Of a DNA stretch of 64,000 bases, positions 45,562 through 53,355 are shown in pieces (position 1 is the first letter of the stretch; the number at the start of each line of letters is the position of its first letter). The position numbers and the translations under genes are program-made. The DNA comes from Comamonadaceae bacterium (GTDB lineage: Bacteria; Pseudomonadota; Gammaproteobacteria; Burkholderiales; Burkholderiaceae_C), in the NCBI GenBank assembly GCA_947450645.1, contig CANFWH010000005.1:1-64000 (forward strand). The letters run 5' to 3'. The notes under the pieces are model-generated. The model worked only from the letters and a program-made list of their open reading frames with translations. It did not search any database and had not been told where the DNA came from.

Positions 45562-46905
45562 CTAGCGCAGCATATCCATGTGCCGAAACGCAGGCGAGAT
45601 CAGATTGATCTGTTTGCCGTCCACGCCGTAGCTTTCAAAGTAAGTTTTCCACTCACGCACCACCGTCCAAATGCGGTCGATGATGGCTGTGCTTGACACC
45701 TTCGTCAAACCAAAGCGTCCATGCATCGACATCGCATTGCCTATCGTGGCCAAGCGGCCTTGCATGCCCACGCCTAAATGCAAATACCGATCTGTGCCAA
45801 TGCTAGGACGCGGCATCACGTCGTACAGCGGCGAGAGCTGCCAACCTTGCTCGCGGAACTCGCCGTCTTTGCTCTCCTTCCCTAGCGAATGCAAGAACGC
45901 GTGATTGCGCAAATGGTCGTCATCGTTGCTCACCAAAATGTTAAACACCATGCGACCAAACAGTTCAGCAGAGTCGCTCTTGACCTTATGGATAGGCGCT
46001 TTGCGGCGGATCATGTCTGCAATTTCAAAATAGTTTTTGCTACGCGATTGATCCTCGGTGCAGCCGAGCATCGTGAGGCTGCTGACCATGTGCGTGCGGT
46101 GGACTTCCATGCCAGCAGCGCCTTTCACATACGCGCGATCAAAGCGTTTAATCATCATCACCGATTGACCGCCAATCGTGGCGAGTTTAATTTCAGGCAC
46201 ATCCAGCCCCGCGTCCTTGGCCAGCCACATCGTGGCCGTCTCAAGCATGGGCACGTTCAAACGATCACCCTGCGAAGGAAATTTTGCAAGCCACAGCACG
46301 CCGTCATCGTCCGCCACCGTCACCTTAGGACGCATCCCGCCAAGGCTCGTGCCTGCGTCAAAGATGTCCTCAAGGCTGGTCGGAATCGGTAGCCCTTGAT
46401 CGATGCGGTCAGCCGCTTCAATGAGGTACTGCAGGCGATGAATAGACGTTGGTTTTTGGGTTGGCGCTGTTTCATGAATGGTGTCTCGAAAATCGAGCGC
46501 ACCAATTCGCTCACTGCCAGCATGGCGCAGATAGACGGATTCAGGCAAGCTGTTAAGCGGTGCACCCATGTGTGACTCGATCACGCGGCGACCCCATGCG
46601 TCGGGGCTTGCGTCGCGTATCGCGCCAAACAAAGTCAATCCATCAAGTGGCTTTAAATCGACATCGCACAAAAGCAGTCGCTCGGCACACCCCGCACCAT
46701 ACGCGCCAAATGACAAACTAGCAGGATCGAGCTCTACTGTGTTATGCCGTGCCAGATACCGCGAACCATAGCCAAACTGCGAACGCAAAACTTCACTTTC
46801 TTGTTCTTTGATATCAAGCCAGCCAGCAGGCTGGAACACGCCTTGCATGTGCAGCATGACCAGTAGGCGTGAATCAATAACAGGAGGTTCTTTTGTCATT
46901 GCCAT
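45562..46905 (-). CDS. hipA: HipA-type serine/threonine kinase toxin
   Basis: 447 residues from MAMTKEPP (GGAG 8 bases upstream; a TTG six codons earlier rejected). HipA N-subdomain (about 20-130), then the Gly-rich loop DAGTSLGGMRPKVTV with Ser187, ATP-binding Lys208 (LWLAKFPS), catalytic Asp329 and Asn334 (NDDDHLRNH), and metal-binding Asp362 (LSPLYDVMP). All kinase residues appear intact, so the toxin should be active. In E. coli HipA phosphorylates glutamyl-tRNA synthetase and induces persistence; the substrate here is unknown. The antitoxin gene precedes it by 25 bp in the same direction. Confidence 0.93.
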   Translation of the reverse strand: MAMTKEPPVIDSRLLVMLHMQGVFQPAGWLDIKEQESEVLRSQFGYGSRYLARHNTVELDPASLSFGAYGAGCAERLLLCDVDLKPLDGLTLFGAIRDASPDAWGRRVIESHMGAPLNSLPESVYLRHAGSERIGALDFRDTIHETAPTQKPTSIHRLQYLIEAADRIDQGLPIPTSLEDIFDAGTSLGGMRPKVTVADDDGVLWLAKFPSQGDRLNVPMLETATMWLAKDAGLDVPEIKLATIGGQSVMMIKRFDRAYVKGAAGMEVHRTHMVSSLTMLGCTEDQSRSKNYFEIADMIRRKAPIHKVKSDSAELFGRMVFNILVSNDDDHLRNHAFLHSLGKESKDGEFREQGWQLSPLYDVMPRPSIGTDRYLHLGVGMQGRLATIGNAMSMHGRFGLTKVSSTAIIDRIWTVVREWKTYFESYGVDGKQINLISPAFRHMDMLR

Positions 46906-46930
46906 AGCGCGTACTCCAAACAATCAAAAG

Positions 46931-47272
46931 CTAAAAATCAAACGCGGCCAATTCGGCAGCAGATTTGCCTCGTGCCCTTTGAGGGAAATTTTTCTCAGCC
47001 AAGATTTGCGTCGTCAACTCATCTTGTGCCAGCAGGCTTGCTAAAGTCATTTGAGGCGCAATAGCATCCAAATAACGAATGATTTGTCCCACAGCAACGC
47101 TAGGCGAGCCGCGTTCAATCAATGCCGCCGTACTGCGCGACATCCCAGCACGCAGTGCAGCATCCTGCTGACGCACACGCCTATCTATTCGCAAACGGCT
47201 CAAACACTCGCCAACGTATTCGAGTTGACGAGTAAGTGCTGGAGTTAGGGTTTGAGATTGATCTTTTTTCAT
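46931..47272 (-). CDS. hipB: HipB-type XRE-family antitoxin
   Basis: 113 residues with a helix-turn-helix (about 26-72; RQQDAALRAGMSRSTAALIERG) and a C-terminal tail of 40 residues ending AELAAFDF. In family members the antitoxin dimer binds its operator and the cognate HipA; its tail is commonly unstructured and degraded by Lon, which is encoded at 18-20 kb. Its own operator probably lies directly upstream (47273-47318). It is longer than the 88-residue E. coli HipB. Gene order antitoxin then toxin is the usual one. Confidence 0.9.
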   Translation of the reverse strand: MKKDQSQTLTPALTRQLEYVGECLSRLRIDRRVRQQDAALRAGMSRSTAALIERGSPSVAVGQIIRYLDAIAPQMTLASLLAQDELTTQILAEKNFPQRARGKSAAELAAFDF

Positions 47273-47318
47273 GTCCGTTAAATCATACCATATAGATTTA
47301 ATGATTTAAATAACGGAC
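47273..47318 (-). promoter_or_regulatory. hipBA promoter with inverted-repeat operator
   Basis: The 46 bp between hipB and the TfoX-N gene carry an inverted repeat: GTCCGTTA (47273-47280) matches TAACGGAC (47311-47318), and AAATCAT (47280-47286) matches ATGATTT (47301-47307). A minus-strand promoter lies inside: TTTAAA (-35, 47310-47305), 17 bases, TATGAT (-10, 47287-47282). Transcription would start within a few bases of the hipB ATG, giving an almost leaderless mRNA. Binding of HipB here would block the polymerase, as in autoregulated hipBA operons (inference). Confidence 0.6.
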
Positions 47319-47686
47319 TAAATCGGTTGCTTAACTTTACGCTTCTTTGACGACTTATCTGTCCGACGCGCAATTTCAATTGACTCGCGTGCCAGCCCCA
47401 ATAGCTCTGATTGGGCGTCGAGAACATCTAGTGGAGCTTCAAAATATCTTCGCACTTGAATCAGTCCTTTCTTCGTGCTGTAAGAGAAACACTTACTTCC
47501 TAGCGCTTCGTATTTCGATCTGCTTGAATCATCGACAACAAAATAAAGTGTTTCCTGAATAATCATGCCAAACTGTACGGAGTCAAATGAGAATCCTGTG
47601 CCACCGAAGAATCGACTAGTAGTCAATCTGCCAAGTGGTGCAAGCTGCTCCGTAATATATGCCGCGTAGCTGGAATCAGATGCCAT
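47318..47686 (-). CDS. TfoX N-terminal-domain protein
   Basis: 122 residues matching the TfoX_N domain: ITEQLAPLGRLTTSRFFGG, then GTGFSFDSVQFGMIIQETLYFVVDD (seen as FGMIIQETLYFVVDD) and a Lys/Arg-rich tail. Full TfoX/Sxy proteins regulate competence in gammaproteobacteria and have a second C-terminal domain; this protein has only the N-terminal one, so it should not be taken as a competence regulator. Stop codon overlaps the last base of the hip inverted repeat. Role unknown. Confidence 0.85.
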   Translation of the reverse strand: MASDSSYAAYITEQLAPLGRLTTSRFFGGTGFSFDSVQFGMIIQETLYFVVDDSSRSKYEALGSKCFSYSTKKGLIQVRRYFEAPLDVLDAQSELLGLARESIEIARRTDKSSKKRKVKQPI

Positions 47687-47699
47687 TGTTAGCCACCCG

Positions 47700-48674
47700 C
47701 TAAACCATACCAGTCAAGGCTTCCACATGTGCTGCCACACTATTAGCCAGCGCATTCAAGTTGTAACCACCCTCTAGGCTCGACACGATGCGTCCCTTGC
47801 AGTGCTTGTCCGCAATCTTCATGATCTCTTTCGTAATCCACACGTAGTCAGCCTCGGTCATCCCGAGCTGCCCTAGGTCGTCGTCTTTGTGCGCATCAAA
47901 ACCTGCGCTGATGAAGATGATTTCAGGTTTGAAGGCGTCTAGTTCTGGCAGCCAACCTTCTTTGATTTTTTGGCAAATATCTTTGCCGCTTGTGCGTGCG
48001 CTAATGGGGATGTTGTGCATATTGGCCGCGACATTGCCCGTGCCGCTATGCGGATAAAACGGATGTTGAAAGATGCCGCACATCATCACGCGCTCGTCGC
48101 CGCTCAAGATGTCTTCTGTGCCATTGCCGTGGTGCACGTCAAAGTCCACCACCGCCACGCGCGTGAGGCCGTAGTGTTCCATTGCGTATTTCACGCCAAT
48201 CGCGACTTGGTTGAAGAAGCAAAAGCCCATCGACCTGCCACGTGTGGCGTGATGACCTGGTGGGCGCACGGCGCAAAAGGCGTTATCAACTTCCCCGCGC
48301 ATCACCGCATCCGTTGCCGCAATCACCGCGCCAGCCGCGCCAGTTGTGGCTCCCCAGCTATACGGATTGAGTGTGGTATCGGGGTCTAGTGGCAGATAGC
48401 GCAAGCCGTTGCCCTCAAACTGCTCGACCAAATCCATCGCTGCTTCGTGCGTTTCTTGCACATGGCTGGCTGTATGCGCCAGTGCGAGTTGCTCCAACGT
48501 GGCCTCGGGCGCGGTACGGCGCAAGACGTGCGCATTTAAGCCACTCGATTCCATCTTGGCCTCAATCGCTTTAATGCGCTCGGGGCACTCGGGGTGACCG
48601 CGTCCCATTTCGTGACGCAGCGAGTCGGGGTGGGTGTAGAAGGCCGTTTTATGGAGGGGGAATTTTTCGTGCAT
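47700..48674 (-). CDS. Histone deacetylase-family (AcuC/HDAC-like) amidohydrolase
   Basis: 324 residues from the Met at 48674. Zinc-dependent deacetylase fold: RGHPECPERIKAIE near the start, RPPGHHATRGRSMGFCFFNQ with the charge-relay His pair, VVDFDVHHGNGTEDIL with metal ligands Asp and His, and ISAGFDAHKDDDLGQL with the third ligand. Bacterial members deacetylate small acetylated amines or acetyl-lysine proteins. An ATG 13 codons upstream lies inside the preceding gene and is less likely. A 20-bp gap separates it from the SRPBCC-GyrI gene. Confidence 0.92.
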   Translation of the reverse strand: MHEKFPLHKTAFYTHPDSLRHEMGRGHPECPERIKAIEAKMESSGLNAHVLRRTAPEATLEQLALAHTASHVQETHEAAMDLVEQFEGNGLRYLPLDPDTTLNPYSWGATTGAAGAVIAATDAVMRGEVDNAFCAVRPPGHHATRGRSMGFCFFNQVAIGVKYAMEHYGLTRVAVVDFDVHHGNGTEDILSGDERVMMCGIFQHPFYPHSGTGNVAANMHNIPISARTSGKDICQKIKEGWLPELDAFKPEIIFISAGFDAHKDDDLGQLGMTEADYVWITKEIMKIADKHCKGRIVSSLEGGYNLNALANSVAAHVEALTGMV

Positions 48675-48694
48675 AAGAGATGTTGAGAGCAGGC

Positions 48695-49678
48695 TCACTT
48701 TAAAGGGACGCATAAGAGCGTCACCCAGCCATTGCTGTGTGGCGCTTCCATGGGATTGATTTGATACACCTCAAGGGCAGGGCGACTCTTGTCAATTTTG
48801 AGTTTTAGCATTTTGACTTGGCCATAAACCGTGTTCCAACTGGAGGGCAAAAAGTCATAGTTACCACGCATCGTCATCTGGAAATATCTGCCCGCAGGCA
48901 AAGTGATACCTGCCTCGCCAGCGTTTAAGTGTTTCACCGCAAAGCCCATATCCATCATGGTGGTGGCCTTCATAAATTTGACTTTGTGATACGCCGCAAT
49001 GGCAGGTTTCTTCTCCCAGCGCTCCGTGTCTTTGGATAGGCTTTGCCACAGGCGCGGATAGGCCTCCTTCATCGCGACGCGCATATCCATAAGCGTGCCT
49101 TCGAAGTGCTCCGTCGCATAGGTTTGTGCGCTGCGTTCAACGACGCCATCAAAGTTAAGACTCGGATGCTCGCTGGTTGGATCGAGCTTGCCACGCAAAA
49201 TCGCCAGCCCCAGTGCAAAGTCATAACCAAGCATCTTGGCAATAAAGCCTTGCATTGGGCGCATGGGTAGCGGCATTTGCGATTGCATGTCCCAGGTGAC
49301 TTCTGTACCGCCATTGACAGTTTTAAATAGCCAACTTACGTTTGCCGTGTTTTTAAAGGGACGTAAAAACGTCAGCAACAAATCCAATTGTTCATTGGGG
49401 ACAATTGACAGGTGTTGCATAACGCCCGCACCAATCATGCGTCCATCCCACGAATAAGTACCACCCAGCTCATCAGGATTGTTGAGGTTTACTTTGTGAT
49501 TGGGTTCATGCAGCGACCATGGACTCCATGCTGTCCAATTAGAAAAATCACGCACATAGGCAAACACTTCGGACGCGGGTTTTGCAATGACAATAGAGCG
49601 CGTCACGGTATATCGTGCGGGGCGACTGAATAAGTACGCCAATGTCGCCGCCAAAATCAATAAAAGAATCCACCACAT
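48695..49678 (-). CDS. SRPBCC (polyketide cyclase-like) domain fused to GyrI-like domain
   Basis: 327 residues: a membrane anchor (MWWILLLILAATLAYLFSRP), an SRPBCC lipid-binding domain (about 25-170; YVRDFSNWTAWSPWSLHEPN, TWDMQSQMPLPMRP), then an AraC-effector/GyrI-like domain (about 190-325; AGEAGITLPAGRYFQMTMRG). Both domains bind small hydrophobic ligands, so a membrane-attached ligand sensor or carrier is plausible (inference). ATG 49678 has AGGAG 8 bases upstream. It is divergent from moxR with only 11 bp between the starts. Confidence 0.85.
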   Translation of the reverse strand: MWWILLLILAATLAYLFSRPARYTVTRSIVIAKPASEVFAYVRDFSNWTAWSPWSLHEPNHKVNLNNPDELGGTYSWDGRMIGAGVMQHLSIVPNEQLDLLLTFLRPFKNTANVSWLFKTVNGGTEVTWDMQSQMPLPMRPMQGFIAKMLGYDFALGLAILRGKLDPTSEHPSLNFDGVVERSAQTYATEHFEGTLMDMRVAMKEAYPRLWQSLSKDTERWEKKPAIAAYHKVKFMKATTMMDMGFAVKHLNAGEAGITLPAGRYFQMTMRGNYDFLPSSWNTVYGQVKMLKLKIDKSRPALEVYQINPMEAPHSNGWVTLLCVPLK

Positions 49679-49689
49679 CGTTATCTCCT

Positions 49690-50601
49690 ATGAACCGTTT
49701 AGTCAAACAAATTAGCTCCGTTATTGTAGGCAAAGAGCCGCAAATTCAACTTGCCGTTACCTGTTTATTAGCAGGCGGTCATTTACTGATCGAGGACGTT
49801 CCAGGCGTTGGCAAAACTACGCTGGCGCACGCACTGGCCAAAAGCTTGGGGCTTTCGTTTAACCGCGTGCAGTTCACCGCCGATTTGATGCCTTCCGATT
49901 TGACGGGCGTATCGATTTACGACCGCGCACGAGAAGAGTGGATTTATCACGCTGGTCCATTGTTTACACAGGTGCTACTCGCGGATGAAATTAATCGCGC
50001 CAGCCCCAAAACGCAAAGCGCACTTCTAGAGGCGATGGAAGAAAAACAAGTGACCGCAGAAGGCCAAACTCGCGCTTTGCCTGCGCCGTTTTTTGTGCTC
50101 GCCACACAAAATCCACGTGCTGGATTTGGCATAACGGCAGGAACGAATGCACTGCCTGAGTCACAACTCGACCGTTTTTTAATGCGCCTCTCGCTGGGCT
50201 ATCCAGATGCCGCATCCGAGCGTCAATTGCTCGCTGGCCTCGACTCGCGCAAGTTGATTGAAGCCATGCCTTCCGTGATGTCGGCCTTGCAATTGGCCGA
50301 AGCCCAGCAAGCTGCTATGCGCGTGCATGCCAGTGATGCGCTCTTGGATTACGTGCAGCGCGTCACTGCTGCCACCCGCGCTAAGCAATGGTTTTCGCAA
50401 GGGATTAGCCCGCGTGCCGCGATTAGCTTGCTCCGCGCGGCCAAGGCCTTTGCGCACCTAGCTGGGCGTGACTTCGTCAGTCCCGATGATGTGAAAGCGG
50501 TGGCCGAATCGGTCATGGCGCACAGACTCGCCGATTTGCCAAACGCCACGCGCAGTACCCAGCAGCAACTCGCTGCCATGCTGGCTAGCATCCCGCTTTG
50601 A
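49690..50601 (+). CDS. MoxR-family AAA+ ATPase
   Basis: 303 residues from MNRLVKQISSVIVGK. Walker A EDVPGVGKTTLAHAL, Walker B VLLADEINRASPKTQSALLEAMEE, sensor ATQNPRAGFGI, and the C-terminal lid with QGISPRAAISLLRAAKAFA. MoxR proteins act as chaperone-like ATPases for metal insertion or assembly and commonly precede DUF58 and TgpA genes, as here. No Shine-Dalgarno precedes ATG 49690; an in-frame ATG at 49642 lies in the opposite gene and also lacks one. Confidence 0.92.
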   Translation: MNRLVKQISSVIVGKEPQIQLAVTCLLAGGHLLIEDVPGVGKTTLAHALAKSLGLSFNRVQFTADLMPSDLTGVSIYDRAREEWIYHAGPLFTQVLLADEINRASPKTQSALLEAMEEKQVTAEGQTRALPAPFFVLATQNPRAGFGITAGTNALPESQLDRFLMRLSLGYPDAASERQLLAGLDSRKLIEAMPSVMSALQLAEAQQAAMRVHASDALLDYVQRVTAATRAKQWFSQGISPRAAISLLRAAKAFAHLAGRDFVSPDDVKAVAESVMAHRLADLPNATRSTQQQLAAMLASIPL

Positions 50602-50622
50602 TACGCTGAGTTTGAGCGCCTC

Positions 50623-53355
50623 ATGCACTTGAATCTACGCTGGGATACTCGCCAATCAAAGTGGTGGACGACATGGATGAGCCGCAAACCAGCGAGCGAT
50701 ACGTACACACTCACGGCGCACAACATCTATGCGCTGCCCACTCGCGCAGGCTGGATGATGCTGGTGACGGTTGCCGTGCTGATGCTAGCCACGATCAATT
50801 ACCAATTGAGCCTGGGATACGTGCTCATCTTTTTGCTGATGGGCGCAGGTGTCGTGGGATTGTTTTTGGCGCATCGCGCTCTCACGCAGATGCAGTTACG
50901 GCTATCGACGGCGCAGCTGCTTTGCGGCAAGCTGGGCGATGAGATTGAGGTGCTGATTCAAACAGGAAGCTTTGATGAGCGCCTGCGCCTAAAGCTCACG
51001 CAAATAGGTTCGCAGTCCTTACCCAGAGTGATCTGCGAGACGCGCTATCCGCTGGGCTTGCTCCGCCTTTGGAGCGTATGGCGGCTTGCCAGTACCGTTC
51101 AAGTCGATCCACCAGACGCGGGCGGCGGTACTCGTGCAAGCCACAGCCAATGGGCGTTTGCAGCCCATGCCGATGCTGAGGACAATCCCGATCAAGGCAG
51201 TATGAAGACGGATATTCGCGCGTACCGCGTGGGCGATGCGCCGCGGGATGTGCTGTGGAAGACTGTTGCCAAACGCCCTGATACGCCTAGTAACTGGGGC
51301 GTGCGCGAATGGGGCGACGAGCCGCCAGAGCAAGTACAGCAGCGCGCCGTGCCCTTGCCGCAGCATCGTGATTCGCAGACCGACATTGATGCTTTGCGCC
51401 GCGCGCGGGACGCCGTCCGCATGCGTGATCTCACGCTTTTGCTGGCGCTGCTCTTTATTGCTTTGCCGTTTTTTCAGCACTTGGTGTGGTGGTATCCGCT
51501 CATGGCTTGTAGCTTGATTGCGTGGCGATTTTGGCAAATCAAAATGGCTGCAGCGCCTTCGCCAAAATGGCTGCAACTCCCGCTGGTCATGGCCTTGGGA
51601 ATTTTGGTTTGGTTGCTGTTCCGCAGTTTTAGTGGGATTGAAGCTAGTGTGTCGGCGTGCATTGGCCTACTCGGCATCAAAGCGCTAGAACTGCCGCACT
51701 CTGCGCGTACCGTTGATACGAGTCAAAATTTTACGCGTGACCACTGGGTCTTGACGTTTCTTGGGCTCTTCACGCTCTCGGCACATTTTTTGGTATCGCA
51801 GTCACTCACCAGTAGCGTGCAGGTGGTGCTGGGGCTTGCAGCGCTGTTATATGTGCTGGTGCTCTCGCATAGCAAACTGCCCGCTAAGCCATATGGATTG
51901 TGGTCTCGCCCAGTGCGGGTGACGCTCATCTTGGTCGTTTTTGGTGCGCCGTTTATGGCGGCGATGTTCTTTTTATTCCCGCGTTTTGCGCCGCTGTGGT
52001 CGCTGCAAGAGCAAAAAACAGTGTCCCTCACAGGCCTGACCAGTGAGATGCAGGTGGGCGATATGGGCGAGATTTCGCGCGATAACAAAATCATTCTTCG
52101 CTTGCAAATGGATGCACCACCTAACTTGGATAGCAAAGACATTTACTTGCGAAGCTACGTATTGCCGCGCTTTGATGGCCGCACGTGGAAGAGCTATCGG
52201 CAAGGCAACCCAGAAGTGGCAAAACAAAAAGCGTTCTTAGATGCGCCTGAGTTTGCAGGACGCGGCTACACCGTGATGCTCGAGGATGGCAAGCCCTTTC
52301 ACACCTCAATTTCAACCGACTCGCGTAATGATCCAGAAAGCAAGAGCCGTACTTACTTGCAAGCGGCAGCGGCTCTGCCACTAGGTAGTAATCCGCGTAC
52401 AAGCCAATGGATACAAGGATTAGCGCAAGACGCGCCATTTAAAAATTTCGACACCACCGATTGGAGCAACTATTTACTGGGCGTTTTGAAGAGCGGCGGC
52501 TACCGCTACACGCTTGAGCCAGGTACGTATGGATTGCATGTGGTGGACGAGCTTTTGTTTGATCGCAAGCTCGGTTTTTGCGAGCATTACGCTACAGCCT
52601 ATGTGGTGGCGATGCGCAGTCTTGGCATTCCTGCCCGCGTGGTGACGGGCTATCAAGGCGCGGAGACGAATCCCATTGATGGCCTGCAAGTGGTACGCAA
52701 CAGCAATGCCCACGCATGGGCGGAGTATTGGGGACAACTGCCCGCTAGCCCAGAGTGGACATGGCGCCGCGTAGACCCAACGGCGGTGATTGCGCCCGCT
52801 CGGATCCAAAATGCCGAAAGTTTTAATCAAGCGCCACAGCAATTGGTGGCGCAAGGACGCGGGGTGTGGTCGTCTAGTTTGCTGGCTCCCGTGTTCAAAA
52901 GTTTATGGCGAGCAAGGCAAAGTTGGGAAGCCACTAATCACGCATGGGAAGCGTGGTTCTTTGGCTACAACCAAGCGGCGCAAATGAGTTGGCTCAAACG
53001 CCTTGGCATCGACGATCCCAGTTGGAAGGATTTGGTGCAGCTGTTAGATATCGCCTTGCTCGGGCTATTTGGCCTTGGCATCATCGTTTATGTGTGGCGC
53101 GGCAGGCAGGGCATTGATCCATGGATGGCACTCGTGGAGGCCATACGGAATAAGGCTTTGCAGCAAGGCGTGCAGCTTTCCGAACACGCCACGCCGCGTG
53201 AAATTGCTTTAGCGTTGCCACATCGGACTATGCAAATGACACAGTGGTTAATGGATTTGGAAGCGGCAAGATATCGCTCTAAAAAAATTGATGTTGCTAC
53301 ACTCAAGCGGCAATCCAAAAATATTTTTAAATCCTATTTCAAAGCACGTTCGTGA
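50623..53355 (+). CDS. DUF58-TgpA transglutaminase fusion protein
   Basis: 910 residues in one open frame. Residues 1-240 look like a shortened DUF58 protein: membrane segments (about 44-84) and the motif DIRAYRVGDAPRDVLWKTVAKR (197-218; seen DIRAYRVGDAPRDVLWKTV). From about 262 the sequence becomes TgpA: helices to about 450, then a periplasmic transglutaminase core with Cys653 (LGFCEHYATAYV), His697 (NAHAWAEYW) and Asp718 (RRVDPTA), a membrane helix near 835 and a cytoplasmic tail. In related genomes these are normally two adjacent genes. The DUF58 part is missing its C-terminal about 90 residues. It follows moxR by 21 bp; mltB overlaps its stop by one base. Probably a periplasmic peptidoglycan- or envelope-related transamidase system. 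Confidence 0.85.
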   Translation: MHLNLRWDTRQSKWWTTWMSRKPASDTYTLTAHNIYALPTRAGWMMLVTVAVLMLATINYQLSLGYVLIFLLMGAGVVGLFLAHRALTQMQLRLSTAQLLCGKLGDEIEVLIQTGSFDERLRLKLTQIGSQSLPRVICETRYPLGLLRLWSVWRLASTVQVDPPDAGGGTRASHSQWAFAAHADAEDNPDQGSMKTDIRAYRVGDAPRDVLWKTVAKRPDTPSNWGVREWGDEPPEQVQQRAVPLPQHRDSQTDIDALRRARDAVRMRDLTLLLALLFIALPFFQHLVWWYPLMACSLIAWRFWQIKMAAAPSPKWLQLPLVMALGILVWLLFRSFSGIEASVSACIGLLGIKALELPHSARTVDTSQNFTRDHWVLTFLGLFTLSAHFLVSQSLTSSVQVVLGLAALLYVLVLSHSKLPAKPYGLWSRPVRVTLILVVFGAPFMAAMFFLFPRFAPLWSLQEQKTVSLTGLTSEMQVGDMGEISRDNKIILRLQMDAPPNLDSKDIYLRSYVLPRFDGRTWKSYRQGNPEVAKQKAFLDAPEFAGRGYTVMLEDGKPFHTSISTDSRNDPESKSRTYLQAAAALPLGSNPRTSQWIQGLAQDAPFKNFDTTDWSNYLLGVLKSGGYRYTLEPGTYGLHVVDELLFDRKLGFCEHYATAYVVAMRSLGIPARVVTGYQGAETNPIDGLQVVRNSNAHAWAEYWGQLPASPEWTWRRVDPTAVIAPARIQNAESFNQAPQQLVAQGRGVWSSSLLAPVFKSLWRARQSWEATNHAWEAWFFGYNQAAQMSWLKRLGIDDPSWKDLVQLLDIALLGLFGLGIIVYVWRGRQGIDPWMALVEAIRNKALQQGVQLSEHATPREIALALPHRTMQMTQWLMDLEAARYRSKKIDVATLKRQSKNIFKSYFKARS

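Noticed and set aside
45562-47318. hipBA as a recent genomic island
   Set aside because: No flanking direct repeats, integrase, or obvious change in codon use compared with neighbouring genes.
47318-47686. Full competence regulator TfoX/Sxy
   Set aside because: Only the N-terminal domain is present; the C-terminal domain of true TfoX is missing.
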